NCBI GenBank assembly: GCA_963750045.1
Contig: CAVVPD010000003.1
Coordinates: forward strand, 1-64,000
Origin: DASUAS01 sp963750045
Lineage (GTDB): Bacteria > Actinomycetota > Acidimicrobiia > IMCC26256 > DASPTH01
DNA: 64,000 bases
Direction of reading: 5' to 3'
Shown: positions 47,030 to 56,104 of the stretch, piece by piece
Layout: each line of letters opens with the position of its first letter
How positions within the stretch are numbered: the stretch's first letter is position 1
Position numbers and translations under genes: made by a program
Notes under the pieces: generated by a model
The model's database searches: none
Seen by the model: the letters and a program-made list of their open reading frames with translations, nothing else
Told to the model about the DNA's origin: nothing

Positions 47030-47060
47030 CTCTCGCCCGGTGCGGGCGATCTGGCGAGAG
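47030..47060 (-). other. Alternative hairpins in the pnp leader
   Basis: CTCTCGCC (47030-47037) pairs perfectly with GGCGAGAG (47053-47060). A competing inner stem CGCCC/GGGCG (47034-47038 and 47044-47048) uses part of the same arm. It lies just upstream of the pnp start. Leader stems control pnp in Escherichia coli, so a similar role is possible here. Confidence 0.45.
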
Positions 47061-47189
47061 CGTGGCGATTCCCAGTTGTCGCCGTCCGGATGGCCCTCGA
47101 AGGAGGAGGTTCCCGGGCGGTGGCGACTGACAACCGTCGTCGCGCTCGCACTTCTTCGGAATGAAGACTTCTCGGTTGTGGGGGTTCCG

Positions 47190-47447
47190 CTAGCGGCGCA
47201 GGCCGAGCTTGGCGATCAGCGCGCGGTACCGCTCGACGTCGTTGCGCCGCAGGTAGTCGAGCAGCCGACGCCGCCGTCCCACGAGCATCAGCAGGCCGCG
47301 ACGTGAGTGATGGTCCTTCTTGTGGACCTTGAGGTGCTCGGTCAGGTGGTTGATCCGTGCGGTGAGCAGGGCCACCTGCACCTCCGTCGAGCCCGTGTCG
47401 GACTCGTGGAGGCGGTTCTCGGTGATCGTGGCGGTGGTGTCGGGCAT
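47190..47447 (-). CDS. rpsO: 30S ribosomal protein S15
   Basis: S15 binds 16S rRNA in the platform. The protein is 85 residues, slightly short of the usual 89, with an unusual N-terminus MPDTTATITENRLHESDTGS. It then has the canonical TEVQVALLTARINHLTEHLK, KDHHSRRGLLMLVGRRRRLL and DYLRRNDVERYRALIAKLGL. The pairing with downstream pnp is widely conserved. Confidence 0.97.
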   Translation of the reverse strand: MPDTTATITENRLHESDTGSTEVQVALLTARINHLTEHLKVHKKDHHSRRGLLMLVGRRRRLLDYLRRNDVERYRALIAKLGLRR

Positions 47448-47555
47448 GCGCTGAGGTGAACTTTCTTTCTTCGCGGACCAGCGGACGATGCTACCAGAGG
47501 GCGGCCGAGGCCGACGTCACGGGTCCGGTCGCCGGCCGGTGGTGGTGAGGAGCGG

Positions 47556-48524
47556 TCACGCGAGCATCCCTCGGGTGTCGTCGACGTCGCGTTCGATCTG
47601 GGCGACGAGGGCCTCCACGGAGTCGAACTTGACCTCGCCGCGCAGGCGGGCCACGAACCGCACCTCGACCGCCTGGCCGTAGAGATCGCCGTCGAAGTCG
47701 AGCACGTGCGCCTCGAGCAGCGACGTGTCGGCCCCCTCGTAAAAGGTCGGGCGGCGACCCAGGGAGATGGCGGCCATGCGCTCGGCGCCGTCGGCGTCGA
47801 CGAAGAAGCCCGCGTAGATCCCGTCGGCCGGGAGGCAGCACCGACCGGGCACCGCGACGTTGGCCGTCGGGTACCCGAGCTCGCGGCCGCGCCGGTCGCC
47901 CTCGACGACGCGGCCCCGCACCGCGTGCGGGCGGCCGAGCAACGCGGCCGCGGCCGTGACGTCACCTTCCGCCAGGAGCTCCCGGATGCGGGTGGACGAG
48001 TAGATGGTGCCCCCGGCCGCGGCCTCGAGCCCGACCCCGATCACCTCGAACCCGAGCTCGGCACCCATCCGCTGGAGCAGCGCGACGTCACCGCCTCGGC
48101 CCTTGCCGAAGTGGAAGTCGGCACCGACGACGACGAGCCGCGCTCGCGCCGCGTCGACCAGCACCTCGCGGACGAAGTCCTCGGCAGGTTCGCGGCTGCG
48201 GGCCTCGTCGAAGTGCAGCACGAAGCACAGGTCGAGATAGCCGGTGGCGTCGAGCAGCTCGAGCTTCTGCTCGGGTGTCGTGATGAGCTTGGGCGCCGAC
48301 GCCGGGCGCACCACCTCGGCGGGATGACGGTCGAAGGTGACGCACACCGCAGCGAGATCACGCGCGTCGGCGAGCTCACGCACCAACCGCAGCACCGCGT
48401 GGTGACCGAGATGCACACCGTCGTACACACCGATGGTCACCACCGCACCGCGCTCGACGGTGCCGGGGCGGTCACCGGCGTCGAGCGCGCCCGCCAGCTC
48501 CTCGAGGTCGTGGACGATCCGCAT
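47556..48524 (-). CDS. ribF: Bifunctional riboflavin kinase / FAD synthetase RibF
   Basis: RibF phosphorylates riboflavin to FMN and adenylates it to FAD. The start is MRIVHDLEELAGAL (322 residues). The adenylyltransferase site is VTIGVYDGVHLGHHAVL, where the usual motif is GxFDGVHxGH, followed by VVVGADFHFGKGRGGD and YSSTRIRELLAEGD. The kinase domain has GYPTANVAVPGRCCLPADGIYAG. It sits between truB and rpsO. It lacks any leader riboswitch. Confidence 0.95.
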   Translation of the reverse strand: MRIVHDLEELAGALDAGDRPGTVERGAVVTIGVYDGVHLGHHAVLRLVRELADARDLAAVCVTFDRHPAEVVRPASAPKLITTPEQKLELLDATGYLDLCFVLHFDEARSREPAEDFVREVLVDAARARLVVVGADFHFGKGRGGDVALLQRMGAELGFEVIGVGLEAAAGGTIYSSTRIRELLAEGDVTAAAALLGRPHAVRGRVVEGDRRGRELGYPTANVAVPGRCCLPADGIYAGFFVDADGAERMAAISLGRRPTFYEGADTSLLEAHVLDFDGDLYGQAVEVRFVARLRGEVKFDSVEALVAQIERDVDDTRGMLA

Positions 48525-48531
48525 CCGCGCC

Positions 48532-49429
48532 TCAGGCCCCCGCGGCGACGACGACCGCGGCTTTGACCGCCGCACCGCTCGCCTCGTAGACCGCGAGCAA
48601 CCCGCCCTCGGAACCCACCAGGGCGTACGGCCCGGGCCCCCGGACCGGCAGCGCGCCGCACGCGAACGCCACCCCGTGCGTCACCGCGCGCTCCTGCTCG
48701 GCGTCGATGTCGACCCGTTCGAGATCGCGCATCGCGGTGGTGAGCGGCAGGACGGCGTCGCCGGGCGCGGCTGCGATCTCGGCGAGTGGGCGGGCCTCGT
48801 CGAGCGTGAACGAGCCGACGCGCACGCGCCGGAGGTCCGCGAGGTGCGCGCATCCGCCGAGCGCGGCGCCGAGGTCGGCCGCGAGCGAGCGGATGTAGGT
48901 GCCGCTCCCGCACTCCACGACCACGGTCGCCTCCGGATACGCCCCGGGCTCGAAGCCCTCGATCTCGAACCGGTCGACGTGCACGGGGCGTGGCGCGCGG
49001 TCCACCTCTTCACCTGCGCGCGCGAGCTCGTGGAGCCGGCGGCCGCCGATCTTCACCGCCGACACCATCGGCGGCAGTTGCTCGATGTCGCCGACGAAAC
49101 GCGGGCAGCGCGCGCTCCACCTCGTCGCGAGTGAAGGGCATCGGCCGCTGGTCGAGGATCTCACCCCCGGCGTCGAGCGTGCTCGTCGCGACTCCGAACA
49201 CCACCCGACCGCGGTAGGCCTTGCCCGCTTCCGACAGGTAGCGCAGCAGCCGGGTGGCACGCCCGAGGCCCACGAGGAGTACGCCCGTCGCGTCGGGATC
49301 GAGGGTCCCTGCATGTCCGACGCGCCGCTGGCCGTAGATCTTGCGCATCTTGGCGACCACGTCGTGCGACGTGCAGCCCGCCGGCTTGTCCACGACGACC
49401 AGGCCGTCATGCATCGGACCGTCACGCAT
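48532..49429 (-). CDS. truB: tRNA pseudouridine(55) synthase TruB, one frameshift
   Basis: TruB isomerises U55 in the T-loop of tRNAs. It starts MRDGPMHDGLVVVDKPAGCT. The catalytic aspartate is Asp44 in GHAGTLDPDATGV. KAYRGRVVFGVATSTLDAGG follows. The frame breaks near 49110, between VERALP and RFVGDIEQLPPMVSAVKIGG. CGSGTYIRSLAADLG is conserved, and a C-terminal PUA-like part ends the protein. It lies between nrnA and ribF on the same strand. The break is probably a sequencing error. Confidence 0.92.
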
Positions 49430-49437
49430 GGGGACGG

Positions 49438-50412
49438 TCAGAGCGCGCCGCGGATGTTCGCGACCACCGCGGCGATGTCGAGGGTCGACTCGAAGCCGGC
49501 CGCGAAGCGGTGGCCTCCCCCGCCGTTGTCGGCCGCGATGGCGCGGACGTCGACATCGCCGAGCGATCGCAGGCTTACCCGCACCGAGCCGTCGGCTTCT
49601 TCCTTCAGCACGCACGTGACCTCGGCCTCGGCGGTGCGGCGCACGATGTCGATGAGGCCCTCGACCTCTTCGAGGGTGACGTCGTGGCGCGCCAGCATGT
49701 CCTGGGTGACGGCCGTCCACACGAAGCGACGGTCCCCGTCGAGCTCGGCGCCCGCCAACGCCTCCCCCAGCAACTTGAGGTACGCGAACCGGTGCTCCTC
49801 GAACAGCTGGCGCGACAGGCGCGAGACCGGTATGTCGAATGCGACCAGCTCGCCGGCGAGCTCGAACACGCTGGCCGTGGTGGTGTCGTACTGGAATCGG
49901 CCGGTGTCGCACACCAGCGCGGCGTAGAGCGCGACCGCGGCGTCGTTGGTGAGCGGCAGGCCGAGCTCGAGCACCAACCGGCGCACGAGCACGCCGCTGG
50001 CCGCGGCCGTGGGGTCGATCACGTTGATCGATCCGTAGCGCGTGTTCGACACGTGGTGGTCGAGCACGATCAGCTCGTGAGCGGCCTTGGCCGAGGTCTC
50101 GAGCTCGCCCAGGCGCCCGAGCGAGCCGCAGTCGAAGGTGACCATGACATCGGGCTCGCCGGGGAACTCGTCGGGATGGCTGAGGAGGTCGAGACCCGGG
50201 AGCTCGCGGTAGTGCGGGGCGATGACGAAGGGGCGCGGGAACGACGCGATCACGTCGACGCCGGCGGCACGCAGCACATGGAAGAGACCGAGCATCGACC
50301 CGAGGGCGTCACCGTCGGGGTTCACGTGGCAGGCGAGCGCGACCTGATCGGCCCCGGCCACGCTGCTGGCAGCGGCAGCGAGCGCGTCGTCGACCTCCGC
50401 GAGGGCGGTCAT
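49438..50412 (-). CDS. nrnA: DHH-family nanoRNase/pAp phosphatase NrnA
   Basis: A 324-residue DHH/DHHA1 phosphodiesterase degrading short oligoribonucleotides and pAp. Visible motifs are ALACHVNPDGDALGS, VTFDCGSLGR, the DHH motif LDHHVSNTRYG, and ALVCDTGRFQYDTT. The DHHA1 signature GGGGHRFAAGF closes the protein. The rbfA-nrnA-truB order is typical of actinobacteria. It overlaps rbfA by four bases. Cyclic-di-nucleotide breakdown is a secondary possibility given the diguanylate cyclase elsewhere in the window. Confidence 0.93.
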   Translation of the reverse strand: MTALAEVDDALAAAASSVAGADQVALACHVNPDGDALGSMLGLFHVLRAAGVDVIASFPRPFVIAPHYRELPGLDLLSHPDEFPGEPDVMVTFDCGSLGRLGELETSAKAAHELIVLDHHVSNTRYGSINVIDPTAAASGVLVRRLVLELGLPLTNDAAVALYAALVCDTGRFQYDTTTASVFELAGELVAFDIPVSRLSRQLFEEHRFAYLKLLGEALAGAELDGDRRFVWTAVTQDMLARHDVTLEEVEGLIDIVRRTAEAEVTCVLKEEADGSVRVSLRSLGDVDVRAIAADNGGGGHRFAAGFESTLDIAAVVANIRGAL

Positions 50413-50852
50413 CCGCCGCTCCCGTCGCCCGAGCTGCCGTCACCGGGGCCGCCGTCACCGTGCAGGTCGCGGATGATCTGCTCGATGCGGTTGCCGGCCT
50501 CGATCGCCGGGTCCTCGCAGAACGTGAGGAACGGCGTGTACTTCAGGCGCACCTGACGGCCCAGCTCGGCGCGCAGATGCGACGCTGCGGCCTTCAACGC
50601 CGCGCCCGTGGCCAGCCGTTGCTCCGGCGCAAGTTCCGGCACGACCCCCGTCCCCCGTTTCCCCGCCCGTCCGAGCGCGGAATAGTAGACCGTCGCCTCT
50701 CGGAGGTCGGCGCTCACGTCGACGCCGGTGATGGTCACCAGCCCGAGCCGCGGGTCGTTGAGCTTCTCGAGCTCGTCACCGAGGGTCTCGCGGACGACCT
50801 CGTTCACCCGCGCCATGCGCGGATAGCGACGCGGCGCGCCCTTCTGGCTCAT
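50409..50852 (-). CDS. rbfA: 30S ribosome-binding factor RbfA
   Basis: RbfA assists 16S rRNA 5'-end maturation. The protein is about 147 residues starting MSQKGAPRRYPRMARVNEVV. Core sequences LEKLNDPRLGLVTITGVDVS, ATVYYSAL and LRAELGRQVRLKYTPFLTF are present. The C-terminus carries a glycine/aspartate-rich tail (GDGGPGDGSSGDGSGG). It overlaps DUF503 and nrnA by four bases. Confidence 0.94.
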   Translation of the reverse strand: MSQKGAPRRYPRMARVNEVVRETLGDELEKLNDPRLGLVTITGVDVSADLREATVYYSALGRAGKRGTGVVPELAPEQRLATGAALKAAASHLRAELGRQVRLKYTPFLTFCEDPAIEAGNRIEQIIRDLHGDGGPGDGSSGDGSGG

Positions 50853-51181
50853 GCCCACACTCCCGGTGCGTCCCCGGGCGCACCGAGGGTGCGCTCCTCC
50901 TCGAGCCATGCCGTCCCCGTGCCGAGCAGCTCGACGTCGGGTGCTGCGGCCACGAACCGCTCCACCGCGTCGAGCAGCGCCTGCACGCGACCATTGCTCT
51001 CGGCCACGATCGCCACGGCGATGGCGGCGCGCTGCCACTGGTCCTGGTGCTCCACCTCGGCGACGGAGATCCGGAAGCGGTGACGCAGGCCGTCGACGAT
51101 CGGGCGGATGGCGGCGCGCTTCGCCTTCAACGACCGACTCTCCGGGATGTGGAGGTCGAACCTCATCGCCGCGGCGTGCAC
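50849..51181 (-). CDS. DUF503 (YlxP-family) protein
   Basis: A 110-residue DUF503 protein with a GTG start. The family pattern is clear: MRFDLHIPESRSLKAKRAAI and VDGLRHRFRISVAEVEHQDQ. DUF503 usually lies between infB and rbfA, where it may help ribosome assembly. Here it is separated from infB by an HNH gene and an FKBP gene. The function is not established. Confidence 0.92.
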   Translation of the reverse strand: MHAAAMRFDLHIPESRSLKAKRAAIRPIVDGLRHRFRISVAEVEHQDQWQRAAIAVAIVAESNGRVQALLDAVERFVAAAPDVELLGTGTAWLEEERTLGAPGDAPGVWA

Positions 51182-51218
51182 GGCTCCATTGTCGTCGCTG
51201 GGCGCCGATCCGTGCGGA

Positions 51219-52000
51219 TCAGGCCTCCTCCTGCGGCCAGGCCCGTGGCGGCGGGAGGCCCAGCTGCGCGCCTTCTTCCGCAGTGACGTCGTCGACGTGC
51301 ACGAGCCGCAGGCCGTCGGGTCGGTTCGGGTTGCCGACGAGCGCCCAGGGACCGTTGGGGATCAGCATCCGATGGTGGCCGTCGAGCGGGCAGACCCCCG
51401 CGACGTTCGACGGATCGTCGCTCGCGCCCGACTCCGCGGGCGGAGGTGGCGGATCTGCAGCCCGTGGCGGACTTCGCAGTTCCCGCAGCGACAGCGCCCG
51501 TCGCGGAGCAGGATCGCGCGCGCCACCTTCGGCGACACCGCGCTCGAGCGCTTGCCGATCTCGACCGTGACACCTTCAGCGTCGACCAGCACCGGCTCCA
51601 CGTTCCGGGAGCTCACCCCGGATCGACAGCATGCCGGTGTCCTTCTGCCACCACATCCCGAGGCTGCGCGCCGCGTGGCGAGCGCGACCTTCCTCCGCAG
51701 CCGGCCTGGTCTTCGTGCGGGCGAGCCGGGCGAGGTCGGCCGGCGCGATGTTCGGCGCGCGCTGCGCCCACTCGGAATCGGTGAATTCATCGGCCAGGGC
51801 GGCCACCGAGCCGAGCTGCTCACTGCTCCCGCGTACGCGGCGGCGGCGACCGCGGGAAGCGACTCCAGCGCACGGGCGGTCTCGATGGTGTCTCGTACCG
51901 TGCGGGCCGAGACGCCTTCCCGCTCGGCCTGGGCGGGATCGATCCTGCCGCGCTCGTCGAGCACTCGCACGACCGCCAGCATCGAACACCCCATGGTCAA
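51219..52000 (-). pseudogene. 13E12-type DUF222/HNH endonuclease, frameshifted and shortened
   Basis: A single protein can be followed through at least three frame changes (near 51815, 51600 and 51420). It starts with MLAVVRVLDERGRIDPAQAE (from 52000) and passes through FTDSEWAQRAPNIAPADLAR. The HNH core is RDGRCRCGNCEVRHGLQIRH, followed by LDGHHRMLIPNGPWALVGNP. It ends AWPQEEA at 51219. DUF222-HNH (13E12) proteins are usually around 400 residues; this one is about 260. Sequence seems missing between the GELP segment and NVEPVLVDAEG. It interrupts the infB-DUF503 spacing and may be a decaying mobile-type gene. Confidence 0.72.
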
Positions 52001-52094
52001 GTCATGGGGGCGTGACAGCTATCGGGCGGATCAGGGGACTTCGTTACGATTTCCCGAGGTTTCCCGAGCCGGCTCTGGATCGAGCCGGCAGCGC

Positions 52095-53045
52095 TCAGTA
52101 GGCGTCGAGGATGTCGACCACGAAGACGAGGGTGTCGGTGCCCGAGATACCGGCGCTCGACTGACCGGCGCTGCCGTAGCCCTTGTCGGGCGGGACGACG
52201 AGCAGAATCTGCGACCCGACGGTCTGGCCGACCAGGCCTTCGTCCCAGCCCGCGATCACCTTGCCGGCGCCGATCTGGAAGTCGACCGTCTGGCCGCGGT
52301 CCCACGACGAGTCGAACTGCTTGCCGCTCGCCCAGATCACGCCGGTGTAATGGACGGTGATGGTCTGGCCGGCGGCGACGACGGGACCCGTGCCCTTGAT
52401 GAGCACCTGTGACACGAGCGTGGTGGGCGCGGTCACGTCCTGGGGAACGGTGATGGTCGGCTTGCCGTCGGCGGCGAGGGCCACGGTGGGGAGCCCCGCC
52501 ACCGGCGCGACCGGGTCTCCCGTCGCCTTCGCCAGCGGCGTGCGCACGCTCTTCGCATCGATCACGAAGAGCAGCGTGTCGCTCTTCTTCACCTTGGCGC
52601 CCTTCAGCCGCTTGGCCAGGCCGTCCTTCGGCGCGATGGCGACGACCACCCGACCGCCCAGGTTGGTCCCGACCAGACTGCTCACGAGTTGCGTCGCGGT
52701 CTTCGTCTTGTCGAGCGTCATCGAGCCCGGCGAGCTCCCCCACGACGTCTCGAGCTCCTTGCCGGTGCGGGCGTTGACGAGCAAGTAGTCGAAGCTGATG
52801 GTCTGGCCCTTGGCGAGCGCGGCACCGGTGCCCGGTGTGACCACCGTGTGCGCCGTCTTCTTCAGGGCGAACGGCTTCTTGAACGTCAGGGTCGGCTTGG
52901 CGGTGACGTCGCCGCTGACGGTGATCGGCGCGAGTGAGGCGGCGGCGCGCGACGTGGTCGCGGCGGCGACTCCGATCGACGCGGCGAACGCGGAGCTGAC
53001 GGCGAGGAGGATCACGACGAGGCGGCGCACAACGGCTGCTTTCAC
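52095..53045 (-). CDS. Secreted FKBP-type peptidyl-prolyl isomerase with two FKBP domains
   Basis: A 316-residue exported protein. The GTG at 53045 opens a signal peptide (VKAAVVRRLVVILLAVSSAFAASIG). Domain 1 (about residues 70-185) is a degenerate FKBP fold (KGQTISFDYLLVNARTGKEL, AIAPKDGLAKRL). Domain 2 (about 210-316) is canonical: GQTITVHYTGVIWASGKQFD, GQTVDFQIGAGKVIAGWDEG and PPDKGYGSAGQ. It probably helps fold exported proteins. It sits downstream of the infB terminator-like hairpins and is an insertion in the usual operon order. Confidence 0.9.
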   Translation of the reverse strand: MKAAVVRRLVVILLAVSSAFAASIGVAAATTSRAAASLAPITVSGDVTAKPTLTFKKPFALKKTAHTVVTPGTGAALAKGQTISFDYLLVNARTGKELETSWGSSPGSMTLDKTKTATQLVSSLVGTNLGGRVVVAIAPKDGLAKRLKGAKVKKSDTLLFVIDAKSVRTPLAKATGDPVAPVAGLPTVALAADGKPTITVPQDVTAPTTLVSQVLIKGTGPVVAAGQTITVHYTGVIWASGKQFDSSWDRGQTVDFQIGAGKVIAGWDEGLVGQTVGSQILLVVPPDKGYGSAGQSSAGISGTDTLVFVVDILDAY

Positions 53046-53087
53046 TGGGGATCGGGTCGGGGACCGTGGCGCGCGCAGGCTACCGGC

Positions 53088-53129
53088 CGCCCGCGCCGCA
53101 CCGGCCGCGGGCGCTGAGGAGCCTCTCAG
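53088..53129 (-). terminator. Paired GC-rich hairpins downstream of infB
   Basis: CGCCCGCG (53088-53095) pairs perfectly with CGCGGGCG (53106-53113). Next to it, CTGAG (53114-53118) pairs with CTCAG (53125-53129). They lie just after the infB stop on the minus strand and before the FKBP gene. There is no T-run, as is common in high-GC actinobacteria. Confidence 0.5.
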
Positions 53130-53151
53130 GTTGTCGGGGCCCGCGATCGCG

Positions 53152-55965
53152 CTACGTCCGCGCGATCTCCTCGAGGTCGTAGGTCTCGATGACGTCGCCC
53201 GGCTTGAGGTCCTGGTAGTTCTCGAGCCCGATACCGCACTCGAACCCGGACTGCACTTCGCGCACGTCTTCCTTGAACCGGCGTAGCGATGCGATCGCAC
53301 CGTTCCAGATCACGACGCCCTCGCGCAGGAAGCGCACCTTCGAACCGCGGGTGATCGTGCCGTTGAGCACGAAGCAACCGGCGACCTTGCCGACGCGCGG
53401 GACCGAGAACACCTCGCGCACCTCGGCGTCGCCCGTGACGACTTCCTCGAACTCGGGCTTGAGCATGCCGAGCAGCGCGGACTGGACGTCTTCGAGCACC
53501 TGGTAGATGACCTCGTAGAGGCGCATCTCCACGCCTTCGGTCGCCGCGATCTCCCGCGCCTTGCGGTCGGGACGCACGTTGAAGCCGATGACGGTGGCGT
53601 TCGACACCGCGGCCAGGTTGATGTCGGACTCGTTGATCCCGCCGACGGCGCGGTGCACGAACGACAGCCGCACCTCCTCGTGCTCCTGGTCGAGCTTGCG
53701 GAGGGAGTCGGTGAGCGCTTCCAGCGAACCCTGGACGTCGGCCTTGACCACGAGGTTGAGCGTGGCGACCTCGCCCCGCTGCACCATGGCGAAGATGTCC
53801 TCGAGCCGGGCACCGCCGGCCAGGCTCATCGGGTGCTTGAGGTTGGCGGTCCGGCGGCGGTAGCCGCGGGCCTCGGCCACGATGCGGGCCGTCTTCTCGT
53901 CCGGCGCGGCGCGCAGCTCGTCGCCCGCGAGGGGGACGTCGTCGAGACCGAGCACCTCCACCGGGGTGGACGGGCCGGCCTCGGCCACCTGCTGGCCGTT
54001 CTCGTCGAACATGGCCCGGACCTTGCCCCACGCCCCACCGGCCACGATCGGGTCGCCGACGCGCAGGGTGCCGCGCTCGACCAGCGCGGTGACCACCGGA
54101 CCTCGGCCCTGGTCGAGGTTCGACTCCAGCACCAGCGCGCGCGCCGGCACCTTCGGGTTGGCAGCGAGCTCTTCGACTTCGGCCACCAGCAGGATCGACT
54201 CGAGCAGCTCCTCGACCCCGATCCCCGCGGGTGGGGCGACGTCGACCACGATCGTGTCGCCACCCCACGCCTCGGGCACGAGCTCGCGCTCGACGAGCTG
54301 CTGGCGCACCCGGGTGGGGTCGGAGTCCTCGCGGTCGACCTTGGTGACCGCCACGAGGATCGGCACCTCGGCCGCACGTGCGTGGTTGATCGCCTCGATG
54401 GTCTGGGGCATCACGCCGTCGTCGGCTGCCACCACGAGGATCGCGATGTCGGTCGCGTTCGCACCGCGGGCCCGCATCGCGGTGAACGCCTCGTGGCCCG
54501 GGGTGTCGATGAACGTGATCGGGTGACCGTTGTGCGCGGTCGTGTAGGCACCGATGTGCTGCGTGATGCCACCGGCCTCGCCCGCCACCACGTTGGCGTG
54601 ACGGATCGAGTCGAGCAGCGTGGTCTTGCCGTGGTCGACGTGGCCGAGCACGGTCACGATCGGTGCGCGCGGCTCGAGGTTCGCGTCCTCTTCGTCGTCG
54701 TCTTCTCCGAGGAGGGCCTGCAGCTCGAGCTCGGCCTCCTGGCCGGGCTCGACGAGCAGCACCTCGGCGCCGAGCGCCTCGGCGATCAGCTCGACCATCT
54801 CGTCGGCCAACGACTGGGTGCCGGTGACCATCTCGCCCGCGTCGAACAGGAGGCGCACGAGGTCGGCCGTCGTCCGGTTCAGCTTGGGCGCGAGCTCCTG
54901 GATCGTGCTGCCCCGCTCGACGACGATCTCGCCTTCGGGGACGGGCGCGTCGGCCGGCGTGAGCTGCGGCATCGACGCCGGACCGAGATCCTCGAAGTCG
55001 CGACGCCGCCGCTTCTTGCGCCGGGGCCGCTGGCCCTGCGGACCGGGACGACCACGGCCACCACCGGGACCGCCTCCCGGGCCACCACCGGGACCGCCAC
55101 GGCCACCGCCGGGACCTCCCGGTCCGCCGCCGGGACGCTGGAAGCCACCGCCACCGCCACCACCGGCAGGACGCTGGAAGCCACCGCCACCGCCGCCTCC
55201 ACCACCACCGGCAGGACGCTGGAAGCCACCGCCACCGCCTCGAGGTCCACCGGGACCGCCCGAGCCCCCACTGCCCGGTACCACCCGGGGACCGGGGGGC
55301 GGGGGAATGCGCCGGCCACCGCCGGGGGGCGGCGGGATCGGGCGACCGGTGGCGCTGCGCGGCGGGGCCGCCGGCGCCCCCGGCTCCTCGCTCGCGGGAG
55401 CCGCGGTCGCAGTGTCGGGCGCAGCTGCGGCCGCCGCGGCCGCGGGGCGCTCGGCCGGCGCGGGTGCGGGCGGGGACGTCGGTGCCGGTGCGGGTGGCGG
55501 CGCGGGTGCGGGTGACGGAGCGGGCGCGGGTGTCACCAACGGGGCGGGCCGGGGTGCCGGCGCCGGCGCGCCGACGTCGGGGATCACACCGGTCGAGCGG
55601 ACCACGCGATGCGGCGCGGGGGCCGGCTCGGCGATGGTCTCGTCGCCGGCGGGGACCGGAACCTCGCCAGGCGGGGCCGGGGACGCGGGCGCTTCGCTCG
55701 ACGGGCGCGGCGCGACCTCGACGGGCTCGGCCTTGGCCGCGGTCTTCTTCGGCGCCGGCTCGGGCTCCGGCTCCTCGACGATCGGCTCGCGACGGAGCCC
55801 CTCCGAGTCGGCCAGACGGCGGACGCGGTCCGCGGAGGGATCGTCGATGCTCGACGAGTGGCTCTTGACGCCGATCTTGAGTCGCTCGGCGAGATCGAGC
55901 ACCACCTGGTTCTCGACGCCGAGCTCTCTCGCCAGCTCGTAGACCCGGATCTTCTTCGTAGCCAA
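53152..55965 (-). CDS. infB: Translation initiation factor IF-2
   Basis: IF-2 positions initiator tRNA on the small subunit. The TTG at 55965 is chosen because it gives the conserved LATKKIRVYELARELGVENQ and has AGAAGG upstream. A long Ala/Pro-rich and then Gly-rich linker (repeated GGGGFQRPAG) precedes the G domain. The G motifs are GHVDHGKT, DTPGHEAFTAMRARG and TKVDRE. C-terminal domains end FECGIGLENYQDLKPGDVIE. The 937 residues fit actinobacterial IF-2. The open frame also runs upstream through a 16-bp tandem repeat to an ATG at 56148, so an extended form is possible. Confidence 0.96.
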   Translation of the reverse strand: MATKKIRVYELARELGVENQVVLDLAERLKIGVKSHSSSIDDPSADRVRRLADSEGLRREPIVEEPEPEPAPKKTAAKAEPVEVAPRPSSEAPASPAPPGEVPVPAGDETIAEPAPAPHRVVRSTGVIPDVGAPAPAPRPAPLVTPAPAPSPAPAPPPAPAPTSPPAPAPAERPAAAAAAAAPDTATAAPASEEPGAPAAPPRSATGRPIPPPPGGGRRIPPPPGPRVVPGSGGSGGPGGPRGGGGGFQRPAGGGGGGGGGGFQRPAGGGGGGGFQRPGGGPGGPGGGRGGPGGGPGGGPGGGRGRPGPQGQRPRRKKRRRRDFEDLGPASMPQLTPADAPVPEGEIVVERGSTIQELAPKLNRTTADLVRLLFDAGEMVTGTQSLADEMVELIAEALGAEVLLVEPGQEAELELQALLGEDDDEEDANLEPRAPIVTVLGHVDHGKTTLLDSIRHANVVAGEAGGITQHIGAYTTAHNGHPITFIDTPGHEAFTAMRARGANATDIAILVVAADDGVMPQTIEAINHARAAEVPILVAVTKVDREDSDPTRVRQQLVERELVPEAWGGDTIVVDVAPPAGIGVEELLESILLVAEVEELAANPKVPARALVLESNLDQGRGPVVTALVERGTLRVGDPIVAGGAWGKVRAMFDENGQQVAEAGPSTPVEVLGLDDVPLAGDELRAAPDEKTARIVAEARGYRRRTANLKHPMSLAGGARLEDIFAMVQRGEVATLNLVVKADVQGSLEALTDSLRKLDQEHEEVRLSFVHRAVGGINESDINLAAVSNATVIGFNVRPDRKAREIAATEGVEMRLYEVIYQVLEDVQSALLGMLKPEFEEVVTGDAEVREVFSVPRVGKVAGCFVLNGTITRGSKVRFLREGVVIWNGAIASLRRFKEDVREVQSGFECGIGLENYQDLKPGDVIETYDLEEIART

Positions 55966-55978
55966 GCTTGCTGCCTTC

Positions 55979-56090
55979 TTCCTCGACTTCTGGCTTCCTC
56001 GACTTCTGGCTTCCTCGACTTCTGGCTTCCTCGACTTCTGGCTTCCTCGACTTCTGGCTTCCTCGACTTCTGGCTTCCTCGACTGCTGGC
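55979..56090. repeat. Seven-copy 16-bp tandem repeat between ylxR and infB
   Basis: Seven head-to-tail copies of TTCCTCGACTTCTGGC lie at 55979, 55995, 56011, 56027, 56043, 56059 and 56075. Six are identical and the last has one change. Because 16 is not a multiple of three, the array reads through all three frames without a stop on the minus strand. It gives a 16-residue repeat (ARSRGSQKSRKPEVEE). It occupies nearly the whole ylxR-infB gap. Confidence 0.97.
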
Positions 56091-56104
56091 TTCGTCCCCG
56101 AGGA

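Noticed and set aside
55979..56090. 16-bp array as a CRISPR or replication iteron
   Set aside because: The repeats are contiguous with no spacers and lie inside a translation operon far from any origin genes.
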